Origin: Desulfoscipio gibsoniae DSM 7213
GTDB taxonomy: Bacteria; Bacillota; Desulfotomaculia; Desulfotomaculales; Desulfallaceae
DNA length: 64,000 bases
Assembly (NCBI RefSeq): GCF_000233715.2
Contig: NC_021184.1
Span: 3,682,001-3,746,000 of the forward strand
Direction of reading: 5' to 3'
Shown here: positions 8,084 to 16,628 of the stretch, piece after piece
Position numbering within the stretch: the first letter of the stretch is position 1
Layout: each line of letters starts with the position of its first letter
Notes under the pieces: generated by a model
Told to the model about the DNA's origin: nothing
Seen by the model: only the letters and a program-made list of their open reading frames with translations
Databases searched by the model: none
Position numbers and translations under genes: made by a program

Positions 8084-8346
8084 ATTTGTTCTCACCCCCT
8101 TTCCGGGTGATTGTAAAACTCTTTTAAACTGTTTACATCAGCCAGATATTTCACTGGCTGTCACTTTAATATATCCATCCCCTCTGTATATTATATGAAT
8201 TATTAGAATATTCTTAACACAGTTAGATAGTATTGTCAAGGTTCATTTTTTACGTACCTTTATGCCCTAATGATACCTAATTCCAGGTAAAAAAACCCGT
8301 AAGGGTGCAATCACGCCACGTCTTAGCGACCAATGACAATAATTGG

Positions 8347-8424
8347 TTATCTTAAGTATTGCAAAAAGAACAGAATAATACCGGCAATGGCCACCCAAAC
8401 CACAATTCTTTTCAACTTTTTCAT
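8347..8424 (-). CDS. 25-residue membrane peptide
   Basis: A short ORF reads MKKLKRIVVWVAIAGIILFF and five further residues: a basic start and one complete hydrophobic span. AAAGGGG lies about 9 bases before the ATG, a good ribosome site. It sits alone between the CBS gene and the second DUF2292 gene. Such peptides often modulate membrane transporters or kinases, but no homologue is recognised. The combination of start signal and topology is the only evidence. Confidence 0.45.
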   Translation of the reverse strand: MKKLKRIVVWVAIAGIILFFLQYLR

Positions 8425-8607
8425 TAAACGTCGCCCCTTTCCACCAGCAGTTAATAAGTGGTGAAGCAGATATCAAACGAGATAGCTATATATACTAAAG
8501 TAATTGTAATACTTCTTTTTAATATTATAACTCCACATTTTCTCCTTGGCCATCATTTTAGCTATTTAGCTATGGTTATTTTGACCGGCTTATAATATAA
8601 TGTAATT

Positions 8608-8625
8608 ATGTGATATATATCACAA
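8608..8625. promoter_or_regulatory. Rex/HcpR-like palindrome before DUF2292 copy 2
   Basis: ATGTGATATATATCACAA contains a perfect TGTGA-N6-TCACA palindrome 42 bases ahead of the GTG at 8668. Possible core promoter elements (TTGACC at 8581, TATAAT at 8596) lie just upstream, so a bound protein would cover the transcription start. Confidence 0.5.
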
Positions 8626-8667
8626 ATCATTTTTTTCAATATTTGTTTATAAAGGAGGGGGTTTTTA

Positions 8668-8853
8668 GTGCCTTTAAGCAATACAGAAAAGCAGTTAATA
8701 AAATTTTTAAGGGCAATTGGCTGGGGTGAAGTAAGGGTTCGAATAGAAAATGGCAAACCGGTGTTGATTTGCGAGGCTATCAGGACTTTTAAGCTTGATG
8801 ATCGACCTTCCAACTTATCCACAAGAAGCACCTCGGGCCCTTTGACAGGCTAA
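8668..8853 (+). CDS. DUF2292 (YezD-like) small protein, copy 2
   Basis: A 61-residue paralog of the proteins at 5306 and 9323, with the shared core GWGEVRVRIENGKPVLICEA then IRTFKLDD. It starts with GTG, preceded by AAAGGAGGGGG. It is the first gene of a three-gene cluster with the response regulator (8937) and DUF2292 copy 3 (9323). The conserved K/R-x-x-I/V-R-V-E-N-G turn suggests a small beta-hairpin binding module, function unknown. Confidence 0.75.
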   Translation: MPLSNTEKQLIKFLRAIGWGEVRVRIENGKPVLICEAIRTFKLDDRPSNLSTRSTSGPLTG

Positions 8854-8936
8854 AGTAGTCACCTTATATAGTTAATTCAATTCAATTTAATTTAATTTAA
8901 TTTTAAGTAGTATACCTTCAAACAGGAGGGAAGAAA

Positions 8937-9317
8937 ATGAAAAGATTTTTAATTATAGATGACGATGAAGGAATGTGTTGGGCACTAAAAAAAGCGCTGG
9001 AGCACGAAAACCGTGATATATTGACAGCCACCAGCGGTTCCGACGGCCTGGCACTATTTGATGCTTATCAGATTGATTTAATTTTATTAGATATAAAAAT
9101 GCAAGATACAAATGGCTTGGATGTATTACAACAAATCAGACAGAAAAATTTAGAAGTACCCGTTTTGATTATGACGGGTTATAGTTCGCTGTCGATAGCT
9201 TTGCAAGCAATTGAAAAGGGAGCTACCGGTTATATTACAAAACCGGTGCAAATCCCTAGATTAAAAGAAACGATTCAAAAAATATTCCCGGAAGATAACA
9301 TTACGGAAGGGGTGTAA
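8937..9317 (+). CDS. Receiver-only response regulator
   Basis: Stand-alone receiver domain of 126 residues, Spo0F/CheY-like, with no output domain. The acidic pair lies at residues 8-10 (DDD), the phosphorylated aspartate is D52 (LILLDIKM), the conserved Thr is T80 (LIMTGYSS), and the lysine is K102 (ITKPVQ). It probably passes phosphate on or acts by protein contact. The convergent sensor kinase at 9582 is the likely partner. AGGAGGG precedes the ATG. It sits between two DUF2292 genes, 6 bases before the second, which suggests the DUF2292 proteins act with the phosphorelay. Confidence 0.85.
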   Translation: MKRFLIIDDDEGMCWALKKALEHENRDILTATSGSDGLALFDAYQIDLILLDIKMQDTNGLDVLQQIRQKNLEVPVLIMTGYSSLSIALQAIEKGATGYITKPVQIPRLKETIQKIFPEDNITEGV

Positions 9318-9322
9318 ATTGC

Positions 9323-9520
9323 ATGTCGTCAGAATCCGGTAAAGCCAAACCTTTAACAAATCGCGAAAAGCAGTTGATACGCTTTTTAAGGCATCTTGAA
9401 TTTGGAGATATAAGAATACGTGTGGAGAATGGCCAACCGGTATTAATATATGAAGACATAAAAAACTTTAAGTTAGATGGAAAAACAGATTCGAGTAAGA
9501 CGGAATACAAAGAAACCTGA
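9323..9520 (+). CDS. DUF2292 (YezD-like) small protein, copy 3
   Basis: A 65-residue paralog with the core NREKQLIRFLRHLEFGDIRI then RVENGQPVLIYEDIKNFKLD. AAGGGGTG lies upstream of the ATG, and the gene starts 6 bases after the response regulator stop, so the two are co-translated. Compared with copies 1 and 2, the GWGE element is changed to EFGD, and the tail is polar and basic-acidic mixed. Confidence 0.75.
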   Translation: MSSESGKAKPLTNREKQLIRFLRHLEFGDIRIRVENGQPVLIYEDIKNFKLDGKTDSSKTEYKET

Positions 9521-9540
9521 ACCCCACTAATTTCTAAAGT

Positions 9541-9579
9541 TTTAAATACTTGGAAGTAGATATCTTCCAAGTATTTAAA
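9541..9579. terminator. Perfect 16-bp stem between convergent genes
   Basis: TTTAAATACTTGGAAG pairs without mismatch with CTTCCAAGTATTTAAA around a 7-base loop. The A/T-rich outer part of the stem gives a T-rich 3' side on either strand, so it can serve as a bidirectional terminator for the regulator operon and the kinase. Confidence 0.7.
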
Positions 9580-9581
9580 GC

Positions 9582-11090
9582 TTAATCTTGTTCCGGGGCA
9601 TTACAAATTTGCTGCAGCGGTAAACGCATAGTAAATATACTTCCGCTTCCAGCTTCACTTTTTGCATCAATTATACCGCCGTGGATTTGAATGATCCGCT
9701 TGCTTATCGCCAGTCCCAAACCGCTTCCCCTTGCTTTTTTCGTATAAAACGGTTCAAAAATGTTGGGTAAATCTTCCGGTGCTATTCCTTCTCCCGTATC
9801 ACGGACCGAAACCAGCGCATACCCGTCTTTACTGTATGTCTGGATGGTTAATGTTCCATGTTGTTGCATGGCATCCAGGGCATTCAAGCTTAGATTAATG
9901 AACACTTGTTTAAGCTTTTCAGCGTTTCCACTAATAATTAACGGTGTTTGTGCCGTGGTTTTGAACTCCAGCATGATATCCGCTTTAGAAAACAAGGGCT
10001 CCATGGTTGTAAGCACAGAGTTTACTAAATCATTTATATCAAGAGGTTCCATGGTGCCTGGATCAGGGCGGCCAAAGTCGAGAATTTCATTAATGAGTTT
10101 ATTATGGCGCTCTACCTGCTGCTCAATTCTTTCCACGTAATCCTTTAACTGGGTATCCTTGATATTTATTTCCATGGCCTGGGCAGTAGCCTGAATTACA
10201 CTAACCGGCGCGCGCAGTTCATGAGCGATTTCAGTAATAGTGCGCCCCATGGACATTAAATTTTCCGAGCGCCTGTACTGATCAATTAATTGTTCCTTCT
10301 CAGCCAGTACCTGCGCCATTTCATTGATTGCCGCAGCAACATGCCCCATTTCACCGGACATTTCGGGTAACCTATTATTTAAATTTTTCTCCATTTTTAT
10401 AATGCCATCTTTAATAATGCGGATACGATTAACAATTCCGGAAATGGTAAATAACGTAACGGCAACACCAATGCCAAAAACGCAAAATATAATATATCTA
10501 AGTACCAAGCGTACCCGGGAACTTTGAGCAAAAATAGGGTGCATCATTTGCTCGGTCCAGATTACGGCAATTACCTCAGAATTATTATTTTTTATAGGTA
10601 CCAGGTGTTCCAAAAATCTGTCGTCATAAGTTTTACCCAATCTGGTAATGGGTGTGCCACTGGACAGAACGGAGGCGATACCAGCCTGAGTTTCGTTATA
10701 GATACGCCTTTCACGTTCTTTTTTTTCTTCGGGCAGGCGTGCCCCAAACTCATGAAGATGGCCATATATTATTATATTATCGGTCTCTCTTTCATACAAA
10801 CAAATGCGCACCCCGGGGTAATGCTCAATTAACGGCACGACAACCGAATTAAAAATATCAGAAAGTGTGGCGCACCTTATTTCATCACTTATATTTATTT
10901 CTCTCTGCATTTGTTCGTTAATTAAATTCGTGATCTGAATTAGCTTTTGTTCTGTTTCATTTATTAGTACATCGTCGGTTTTAGTGGCAATAAAAATGTC
11001 GTAAAGCATTGCTGCCGCCGGCACCAGCATGGCTAGCAGAATAATTATCAATAACTGTGTTTTTAGGCTGGATACACGAAAAAAATGCAT
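9582..11090 (-). CDS. Membrane sensor histidine kinase
   Basis: Sensor kinase of 502 residues: a transmembrane span near residues 10-30, an extracytoplasmic sensor region of about 160 residues, a second span near 195-215, a HAMP linker, a HisKA domain with the H-box TEIAHELRAPVSVI, and an HATPase domain with the N-box FINLSLNALDAM, G1 DTGEGIAPEDLP and G2 GSGLGLAISKRI. It would phosphorylate the receiver protein encoded convergently at 8937. The ATG at 11090 has AAAAGGGG 8 bases upstream; the GTG at 11099 does not fit. A Rex-like palindrome and a promoter lie upstream. The ligand is unknown. Confidence 0.9.
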   Translation of the reverse strand: MHFFRVSSLKTQLLIIILLAMLVPAAAMLYDIFIATKTDDVLINETEQKLIQITNLINEQMQREINISDEIRCATLSDIFNSVVVPLIEHYPGVRICLYERETDNIIIYGHLHEFGARLPEEKKERERRIYNETQAGIASVLSSGTPITRLGKTYDDRFLEHLVPIKNNNSEVIAVIWTEQMMHPIFAQSSRVRLVLRYIIFCVFGIGVAVTLFTISGIVNRIRIIKDGIIKMEKNLNNRLPEMSGEMGHVAAAINEMAQVLAEKEQLIDQYRRSENLMSMGRTITEIAHELRAPVSVIQATAQAMEINIKDTQLKDYVERIEQQVERHNKLINEILDFGRPDPGTMEPLDINDLVNSVLTTMEPLFSKADIMLEFKTTAQTPLIISGNAEKLKQVFINLSLNALDAMQQHGTLTIQTYSKDGYALVSVRDTGEGIAPEDLPNIFEPFYTKKARGSGLGLAISKRIIQIHGGIIDAKSEAGSGSIFTMRLPLQQICNAPEQD

Positions 11091-11204
11091 TATATGCACC
11101 CCTTTTAATTATTACCTATTCAAAACCGATGGGTGCAGAATATAAACCGCTCTCTATTAATATAATAAAAAATTAGAACATGTTCATTTCTAATGCCAGC
11201 AATT

Positions 11205-11222
11205 ATGTTATTTTTATCACAA
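11205..11222. promoter_or_regulatory. Rex/HcpR-like palindrome before sensor kinase
   Basis: ATGTTATTTTTATCACAA lies about 13 bases downstream of the -10 box of the minus-strand promoter at 11236-11264, so over the transcription start region. It is a weaker member of the set. Confidence 0.4.
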
Positions 11223-11235
11223 AACACCTAGGAAT

Positions 11236-11264
11236 AATATAACACAGTATTTACTAAATCACAA
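11236..11264 (-). promoter_or_regulatory. Promoter for sensor kinase
   Basis: On the minus strand TTGTGA (11259-11264) and TATATT (11236-11241) are 17 bases apart. The leader to the kinase ATG would be about 135 nt. Confidence 0.45.
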
Positions 11265-11419
11265 TTACCGAAGGCAAAAAACGAATTGATTAAAATTATT
11301 CAATAGACACAGCAAATTGGAACGGTTAACCGATATCTTTTAATTAGCAAGCAAACAATTTTTCCTTAGTTATAATAATGTTAAATTGGGTGAGTTTCCA
11401 CTAAGTGGATACAAAGAGA

Positions 11420-11566
11420 ATGGCCAATGGGGTAAGGGAAATTTGGAAACCAAGGTACCGGCGAATGCTCCAATTATATATGGCCTTGAGCATTTATGAA
11501 CAGTATAAACAATCTCTTAATAAAGAAGGATTTCTACACTATTATAGAGAATCATATTGTATGTGA
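11420..11566 (+). CDS. Possible 48-residue basic protein
   Basis: A short ORF begins MANGVREIWKPRYRRMLQLY and is rich in Arg, Tyr and Lys, unlike the AT-rich non-coding sequence around it. The ribosome site is poor (AAGAGA). It could be a small regulatory protein, a remnant, or chance. It lies in the 560-base gap between the kinase and the acyl-CoA synthetase. No other structure was recognised in that gap apart from the kinase promoter region. Confidence 0.3.
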   Translation: MANGVREIWKPRYRRMLQLYMALSIYEQYKQSLNKEGFLHYYRESYCM

Positions 11567-11654
11567 TGAAAGACAAAAGTGAATTATAATTGTTTTATAT
11601 ATAACAGGACAAGTCGTTAACCACTATCTCCGGCATAATAAGGAGGGTATCCGT

Positions 11655-13190
11655 ATGAACCTGCCTATGAGGCTTGCAGAAATTGCTCGGGTTTCCCCGG
11701 GTCAAGAGGCAATAGTATTCAAAAACCAGAGGATGACTTACGCTCAGCTAGATACCCGGGTCAGCCAATTGGCCAGTGGTTTCCAGCAACTGGGCATAAA
11801 AACAGGTGACCGGGTGCTGCTGGCTATGCGCAATTGCCCGGAATTTGTCATTGCATACTATGCTATTATGCGCATGAAGGGTATTGTGGTACCAGTCAAT
11901 CCCCAGTATACCATCAATGAAATGGGTGTAATCATTAAGGATTGCATGCCTACCGCCGTTATAACCTGTCCGGAAAGGCAGGAATTGTTTGATAATATTA
12001 GACAATCCATAAATATACCTGCGGGTATCATTGTAAATAGCTGCGATTCACTTAATGAAGACATAAAAACATTCGATCAAATTAGCGATAAAAGCATTAA
12101 TGCCTTTCAGGAAGTAAAATATAATCGCGAAGATGTAACTGAAATCATGTATATTGCCGGAATGACCGGCAAACCCAAGGGAGTAATGCTTACAAATTAC
12201 AATCTTTACAGCAATGCACTGACATTCTCCCAGGCTTGTTCTTTAAGCCCGGCGGATCGCGCTCTTTTAACAGCGCAAGCTTACCATGCGGGACCACAAA
12301 CCTGTGTCATGAATAGTACTATTATTTCAGGAGGTACCCTTGTAATACAGGAAGGTTGGAGAGGTGCGGAAGAGGTGCTACGGGCTATTGATGAAGAAAA
12401 AATTACCTTCTTTTTCGGCCCACCAACAATGTACAGCCTGATGCTCAAGTACCCGGAGTTGGACAAATATGATACCAGCTCACTGCGTATAGCGCTCTGT
12501 GGCTCTGCCAGCATGCCACCGGATCTTTATGAATCCCTGGTATCAAAGCTTAATATCTATCTTACTGAAGGTTACGGCTTAACTGAAACATCCCCAGTGG
12601 TAACACTAAACTTTATTAACAAATCAGGGAAAAAAGGTTCTATAGGAAAACCCATACCAGGCGTGGAAGTGAAAATATTTGATTACGAAGACCGGGAGGT
12701 TCCCCAAGGCCAGGTGGGCGAAATTGTTGTACGTGGTCCCAACGTAATGAAAGGGTTTTTAAACCGGGAAGAAGAAACCCGCTGGGCACTGCGTAATGGT
12801 TGGTTTCACACCGGAGATCTGGCATATGAAGATCAGGATGGCTATCTTTACCTAGTAGACCGAAAAAAGGATCTTATCATACGCGGTGGTATAAATATTA
12901 ATCCCCACGAGGTTGAAGAAGTACTATACGAACACCCTGGCATATTTGAAGTTGCCGTAGTAGGTGTGCCGGACGCAGTAATGGGAGAAGAAGTGCTGGC
13001 CTATATAATGCCCAGAGAAAATTACGAATTAGATGAGTTGAAAATGAAAGAATTTTGCAAGGATAAAATATCAAAATATAAAATACCTCGCTATTTTCGT
13101 TTTGTAGATAATCTGCCCAAAACGTCATCCGGCAAATTAATGCGTAAAGAGCTAAAAAACTGGATTGCTAAACAAAAACCTCCGGTATAA
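11655..13190 (+). CDS. AMP-dependent acyl-CoA synthetase/ligase
   Basis: Adenylate-forming enzyme of 511 residues that would activate a carboxylic acid with ATP and CoA. The domain order is complete: the phosphate-binding loop IAGMTGKPKGVML near residue 171, LTEGYGLTETSPV near 302, the hinge region WFHTGDLAYEDQDGY and DRKKDLIIRGG near 385-415, and the C-terminal catalytic lysine in PKTSSGKLMRK. The loop is unusual because the common TSGTTG reads AGMTG. AGGAGGG precedes the ATG. Best fit is a medium- or long-chain fatty acyl-CoA ligase for growth on fatty acids; substrate not determined. Confidence 0.85.
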   Translation: MNLPMRLAEIARVSPGQEAIVFKNQRMTYAQLDTRVSQLASGFQQLGIKTGDRVLLAMRNCPEFVIAYYAIMRMKGIVVPVNPQYTINEMGVIIKDCMPTAVITCPERQELFDNIRQSINIPAGIIVNSCDSLNEDIKTFDQISDKSINAFQEVKYNREDVTEIMYIAGMTGKPKGVMLTNYNLYSNALTFSQACSLSPADRALLTAQAYHAGPQTCVMNSTIISGGTLVIQEGWRGAEEVLRAIDEEKITFFFGPPTMYSLMLKYPELDKYDTSSLRIALCGSASMPPDLYESLVSKLNIYLTEGYGLTETSPVVTLNFINKSGKKGSIGKPIPGVEVKIFDYEDREVPQGQVGEIVVRGPNVMKGFLNREEETRWALRNGWFHTGDLAYEDQDGYLYLVDRKKDLIIRGGININPHEVEEVLYEHPGIFEVAVVGVPDAVMGEEVLAYIMPRENYELDELKMKEFCKDKISKYKIPRYFRFVDNLPKTSSGKLMRKELKNWIAKQKPPV

Positions 13191-13205
13191 GCCGGAGGTT
13201 TTTTA
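13177..13205 (+). terminator. Terminator overlapping the acyl-CoA ligase stop
   Basis: AACCTCCGG and CCGGAGGTT form a 9-bp stem around TATAAG, followed by a T run. The stop codon lies in the loop. Confidence 0.85.
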
Positions 13206-13279
13206 ATTTAAGCCACGGCAATAATGCTTACTTTGAATATTACATTATATACTCATTGGCTTGTTTGCGTTTTTCAAGT

Positions 13280-14443
13280 CTACTGATACTGGGTCGGTTT
13301 TTCCCCCACCTGCACGTCAACATAAATAGCCCTTTGCTCACGCAACACCCTAAGCTGTATTTTTTGTCCTATATCTGCCTTTTCAATCTCCCCTGCCAGC
13401 TGCTCGGAATTTTGAACAGGCTTTTTATCTATACCCAAAATAATATCACCCTGGAGCAAACCGGCTTTTGCAGCAGGACTGCCAACTACAACGCCGACCA
13501 CCACGACACCTTCAGCGCTATCCAAACCATAGTATTCCACCAAATCCGGAGTCAAATCATGCATCTGGATACCCAGCCACGGCCTGATTACCTTGCCCTT
13601 CTCTATTAACTCCACCAGTACGTCATCTACAGTACTGGTGGGTATGGCAAAACCAATCCCCTGGGCCTGGGCCACCGCTGTGTTTATACCAATTACTTCG
13701 CCGTGCAAGTCCAGCAGAGGGCCACCGCTATTACCAGGGTTTATAGCAGCATCTGTCTGGAGCAGGTTCTTATAATACCTTCCCTCGACCGGCACTGGCC
13801 TACCCTTGGCGCTAATCACACCAACAGTGACAGTATGATCAAAACCATATGGATTGCCGATGGCAATTACCCAGTTACCAACCTTAATATCACCGGAGTC
13901 ACCCAGCTTTAAATGTGGCAAACTATTCCCGGCCTCTATTTTTAGAACAGCCAAATCAAAATCGTAATCCGCACCAACCAAGCTGGCAACATACTCCTTG
14001 TTATCTTCTTGCATCACCACCGTAATTCTATCAGCACCAGCTACAACATGCTCGTTTGTCAAAATATAGCCTTCAGGTGAAATAATAAACCCCGACCCCA
14101 CACCACTCTCCGTGCGCGGTTGCTCTCCTTGAGAACCAAAGAAGTAACGGAAAAAGGGGTCACTAAACAATGAATTATTACGCATTCCCTGGCTTATTTT
14201 TTCCACATTTATTTTAACCACTGCTGGCCCGGTATCATTAACAATATCCGCTATGGTACCTGCGTTCACCCCCGGCGCAACCTGCTCTGCATTTGCCCGA
14301 TTACCTGGCAAAACATTTTCTATTGCATTGCTATCCCCTTTTAGATCATTTACCAGTTGACAGCCCCCGGCAAACATAATCCCTGCAATAAAAGCGGCCA
14401 ATCCTATAAATAATATGGATCGCCTTAATCCCCCCAACAACAT
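13280..14443 (-). CDS. HtrA/DegP-type membrane-anchored serine protease
   Basis: Trypsin-like quality-control protease of 387 residues acting outside the membrane. An N-terminal span (residues 8-27) ends in a cysteine that forms at best a poor lipobox (FAGGC). The catalytic triad is H132 (TNEHVV), D163 (YDFDLAVLK) and S239 (PGNSGGPLL). One PDZ domain follows (about residues 285-375) with the peptide-binding loop of the WLGIQM type. The start is the ATG at 14443 with AAAGGGGGG just upstream. Function in degrading misfolded secreted proteins is established for the family. It appears monocistronic. Confidence 0.92.
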   Translation of the reverse strand: MLLGGLRRSILFIGLAAFIAGIMFAGGCQLVNDLKGDSNAIENVLPGNRANAEQVAPGVNAGTIADIVNDTGPAVVKINVEKISQGMRNNSLFSDPFFRYFFGSQGEQPRTESGVGSGFIISPEGYILTNEHVVAGADRITVVMQEDNKEYVASLVGADYDFDLAVLKIEAGNSLPHLKLGDSGDIKVGNWVIAIGNPYGFDHTVTVGVISAKGRPVPVEGRYYKNLLQTDAAINPGNSGGPLLDLHGEVIGINTAVAQAQGIGFAIPTSTVDDVLVELIEKGKVIRPWLGIQMHDLTPDLVEYYGLDSAEGVVVVGVVVGSPAAKAGLLQGDIILGIDKKPVQNSEQLAGEIEKADIGQKIQLRVLREQRAIYVDVQVGEKPTQYQ

Positions 14444-14697
14444 TCCCCCCTTTATGTTTTATTAGCGTTATCATTATAATATCAGACATAGCTCAAGAAA
14501 ACATCCCCGCCAATAAATCCTCAAACCAGCATCAGATTGCTCCTCATAAAATGTCAAAGTGGTGACAAGCGACAGTGACAAAATTTTTTTTAAAAAACTA
14601 TTGAATTAACTGGTTACATTGTGTTAATATGTTGTCAAATGTTAATGTTAAAAATTTATTATTTTTGATTCTTGAGAAGAATTGCACAAGCACAGCC
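14444..14697. other. AT-rich intergenic stretch with TGACA repeats
   Basis: Between htrA and the downstream end of the transposase-like gene. The only structure seen is the pair GTGACAA...GTGACAA 13 bases apart near 14575-14595, which may be part of the htrA promoter region. No ORF or hairpin of note. Confidence 0.3.
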
Positions 14698-14731
14698 AAA
14701 AAAAAACAGTTGCCATAAAAAGACAACTGTT
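14698..14731 (-). terminator. Terminator of the transposase-like gene
   Basis: On the minus strand AACAGTTG and CAACTGTT form an 8-bp stem followed by a run of T (A-run at 14698-14706). It lies 23 bases after the stop codon. Confidence 0.8.
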
Positions 14732-14753
14732 CCATTAGGCTGATTAGATATAT

Positions 14754-16415
14754 TTAAACTATAGTACGCTGTTCTTTAAACAAACCAATAGCGTTAAATA
14801 TATCTTCCTGATATTGGGAGATATTTGTTACTGATTTAAGCTCTTGATCGTCTAATTGACTAATTACTATTTTAATATCTTCAAGCAAAAGCAACGCTTG
14901 GCGCATATCCAAAGTTAATCCTGCCTGGCGCATTAATATTTCCATCGTTTTTTCAATTATGGCAGCAAGAACGCAAATGAATATATTAGCTGATACTTTA
15001 AGCTCTGCATGCAGTAAGTTTTCCCAGGGTTCAAAGTTTTTTATTTCACGAAATGAGTCAGATAAAAGAGCAAGGCCGGTATAAGCTTTAATTATCTCTT
15101 CCCCCCTGAGGAAATTATTATTCGTTTCCAGGAGGAAAGATCCAGCTAATACTCCATCTTGGTCCAACAAGTCATCTCTGCGCCGGTAACTAAACTCCAT
15201 AGTAGACTCATCATAGTGCCATTCAAAATATTTGCGGCAGTAATTATCTTTAAAAACTAGCAAGTTTTTATTAAATACTGGTTTTCCCTTACTGGTACGG
15301 CCATCTTGAACCGTCTTTTTAATAACTTGTAATTCATTTTCTATATCATGTAGTCTTTCACCAAGCAGGGCCCTCATTTGCTCGGACCCCATGGGATTAC
15401 TGCATAACAAATAACGGGTGTCACCATTTTTTATTTCTTTGAACCATAAATCCTCGGATATTTCCTGAAACTCATGCCTGTTCGCTTGCCATTCAAGTTT
15501 AAACATTTCACGGTCCGGCTTGGAAATTAATTTACTACCAATAATATAATCATAATTATGTGCGATTAAAATTTCGAGGTTAGGGTTATTAATAACGCTA
15601 CGCTCTCCCATAAAGGTACATTTATCAATACCAAAGCTTTTCTTCAAGTAATCCATGATACTTCTAAATTCCCAATCCTCAGATGACTCATGCAAAACAC
15701 GGTGTCCCAGAGGCATACCGTCACGGCTAACCAGTAAACCAAAGTCAACTTTCTTATACTCTTCAGGTTCGCCCAGGATGTATCTCCCATAGGATGTTAA
15801 ATTCAATTCCTCGCGTGGCGCGGGTTCAATCATACCAGTGGCAAGTCGACAAAAGGCCAGGTCGGTATTAATATGCATTAAAGAAGTTAGTTTGTTAAAT
15901 ATATTTCTTTCCAACTCTTCTTTATAATCTGCTACCACATCTAACGCCCGATAAAAATGATGCGCTGATAATTCTTTCCCTGATAGCGATGGCAAATATA
16001 AACACTTATACCAGTCACTAATGGCCTGCTTATGCTGCGGTTTAATAATCTGATTTATGGCCATCAACTCAACTAACAGGGATATATTCATTGTTTCATA
16101 ATCCTTGCCCGGGGCTACAGTTTCCTCAATAATTCTTTCGACTCCCAGTAATTCGTAAATTTTATGTATGGCCAATACTTCGCCATAGCGCAAAATTTTT
16201 TTAGTTTCCAAATGGCCGGACTGGTGATCGACACCACATATTTTGGAGAGACCGGCGATTAATCCGTTGACTTTATCAGGAGTCAGTTTATCCATACTCC
16301 CAAGATTAGCAATTACACGTTGTTTAACTTTATCGCCTTCCCTATAATTCTCTATTAATTTTAGGTAGGTATATTCTTTACCGTTGCTCCGGCTGGTTAT
16401 TTTCCGGAAAAACAT
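14754..16415 (-). CDS. IS1634-type transposase homologue, catalytic residues replaced
   Basis: Intact ORF of 553 residues in the IS1634 (IS4-like DDE) family. The N-terminus (GKEYTYLKLIENYREGDKVK then QRVIANLG) and the RNase H-like core are clearly recognisable. By eye alignment to family consensus, all three catalytic acids are changed: the usual FYDTT reads FCRLA (D to R), VGDRG reads MGERS (D to E), and VEEAFRTLK reads LSDSFREIK (E to S). The start at 16415 has AAGGTGG upstream. No terminal inverted repeats or target duplication were found. It has its own terminator and a sigma-A promoter overlapped by the same palindrome found at the transporter genes. Either a decayed IS that has kept its frame, or a domesticated DNA-binding protein. 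Confidence 0.85.
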   Translation of the reverse strand: MFFRKITSRSNGKEYTYLKLIENYREGDKVKQRVIANLGSMDKLTPDKVNGLIAGLSKICGVDHQSGHLETKKILRYGEVLAIHKIYELLGVERIIEETVAPGKDYETMNISLLVELMAINQIIKPQHKQAISDWYKCLYLPSLSGKELSAHHFYRALDVVADYKEELERNIFNKLTSLMHINTDLAFCRLATGMIEPAPREELNLTSYGRYILGEPEEYKKVDFGLLVSRDGMPLGHRVLHESSEDWEFRSIMDYLKKSFGIDKCTFMGERSVINNPNLEILIAHNYDYIIGSKLISKPDREMFKLEWQANRHEFQEISEDLWFKEIKNGDTRYLLCSNPMGSEQMRALLGERLHDIENELQVIKKTVQDGRTSKGKPVFNKNLLVFKDNYCRKYFEWHYDESTMEFSYRRRDDLLDQDGVLAGSFLLETNNNFLRGEEIIKAYTGLALLSDSFREIKNFEPWENLLHAELKVSANIFICVLAAIIEKTMEILMRQAGLTLDMRQALLLLEDIKIVISQLDDQELKSVTNISQYQEDIFNAIGLFKEQRTIV

Positions 16416-16523
16416 TAGAATCACCACCTTACTATTTAAAATATAACCAACAACTTAGCGCCTAGTTTATACCAATCTATTTTTGCGCGGCACCACCGCA
16501 TGCTACGCATTAGGTTGAGATTC

Positions 16524-16545
16524 AGTGGTTTTCACCACTTTTTTT
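16524..16545 (+). terminator. Plus-strand terminator antisense to the transposase leader
   Basis: AGTGGT and ACCACT pair around TTTC and are followed by seven T on the plus strand. No plus-strand gene ends here, so it would stop an unannotated transcript antisense to the transposase gene. On the minus strand it is a GAAA-capped hairpin in the leader. Confidence 0.5.
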
Positions 16546-16599
16546 ACACTACCTCTCGCTATGTTTTCCTTTAAGAAAACATTATATCTATTTAAATTT

Positions 16600-16628
16600 A
16601 ATATACCACATCAAATGCATTTGTGCAA
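16600..16628 (-). promoter_or_regulatory. Promoter of the transposase-like gene
   Basis: Minus-strand TTGCAC (16623-16628) and an extended -10 TGGTATATT (box at 16600-16605) with a 17-base spacer. The leader to the ATG at 16415 is about 180 nt. Confidence 0.6.

Noticed and set aside
11381-11480. Possible riboswitch upstream of the acyl-CoA synthetase
   Set aside because: G/A-rich segment looked structured, but no class-specific conserved core could be matched, and a short ORF explains part of it.
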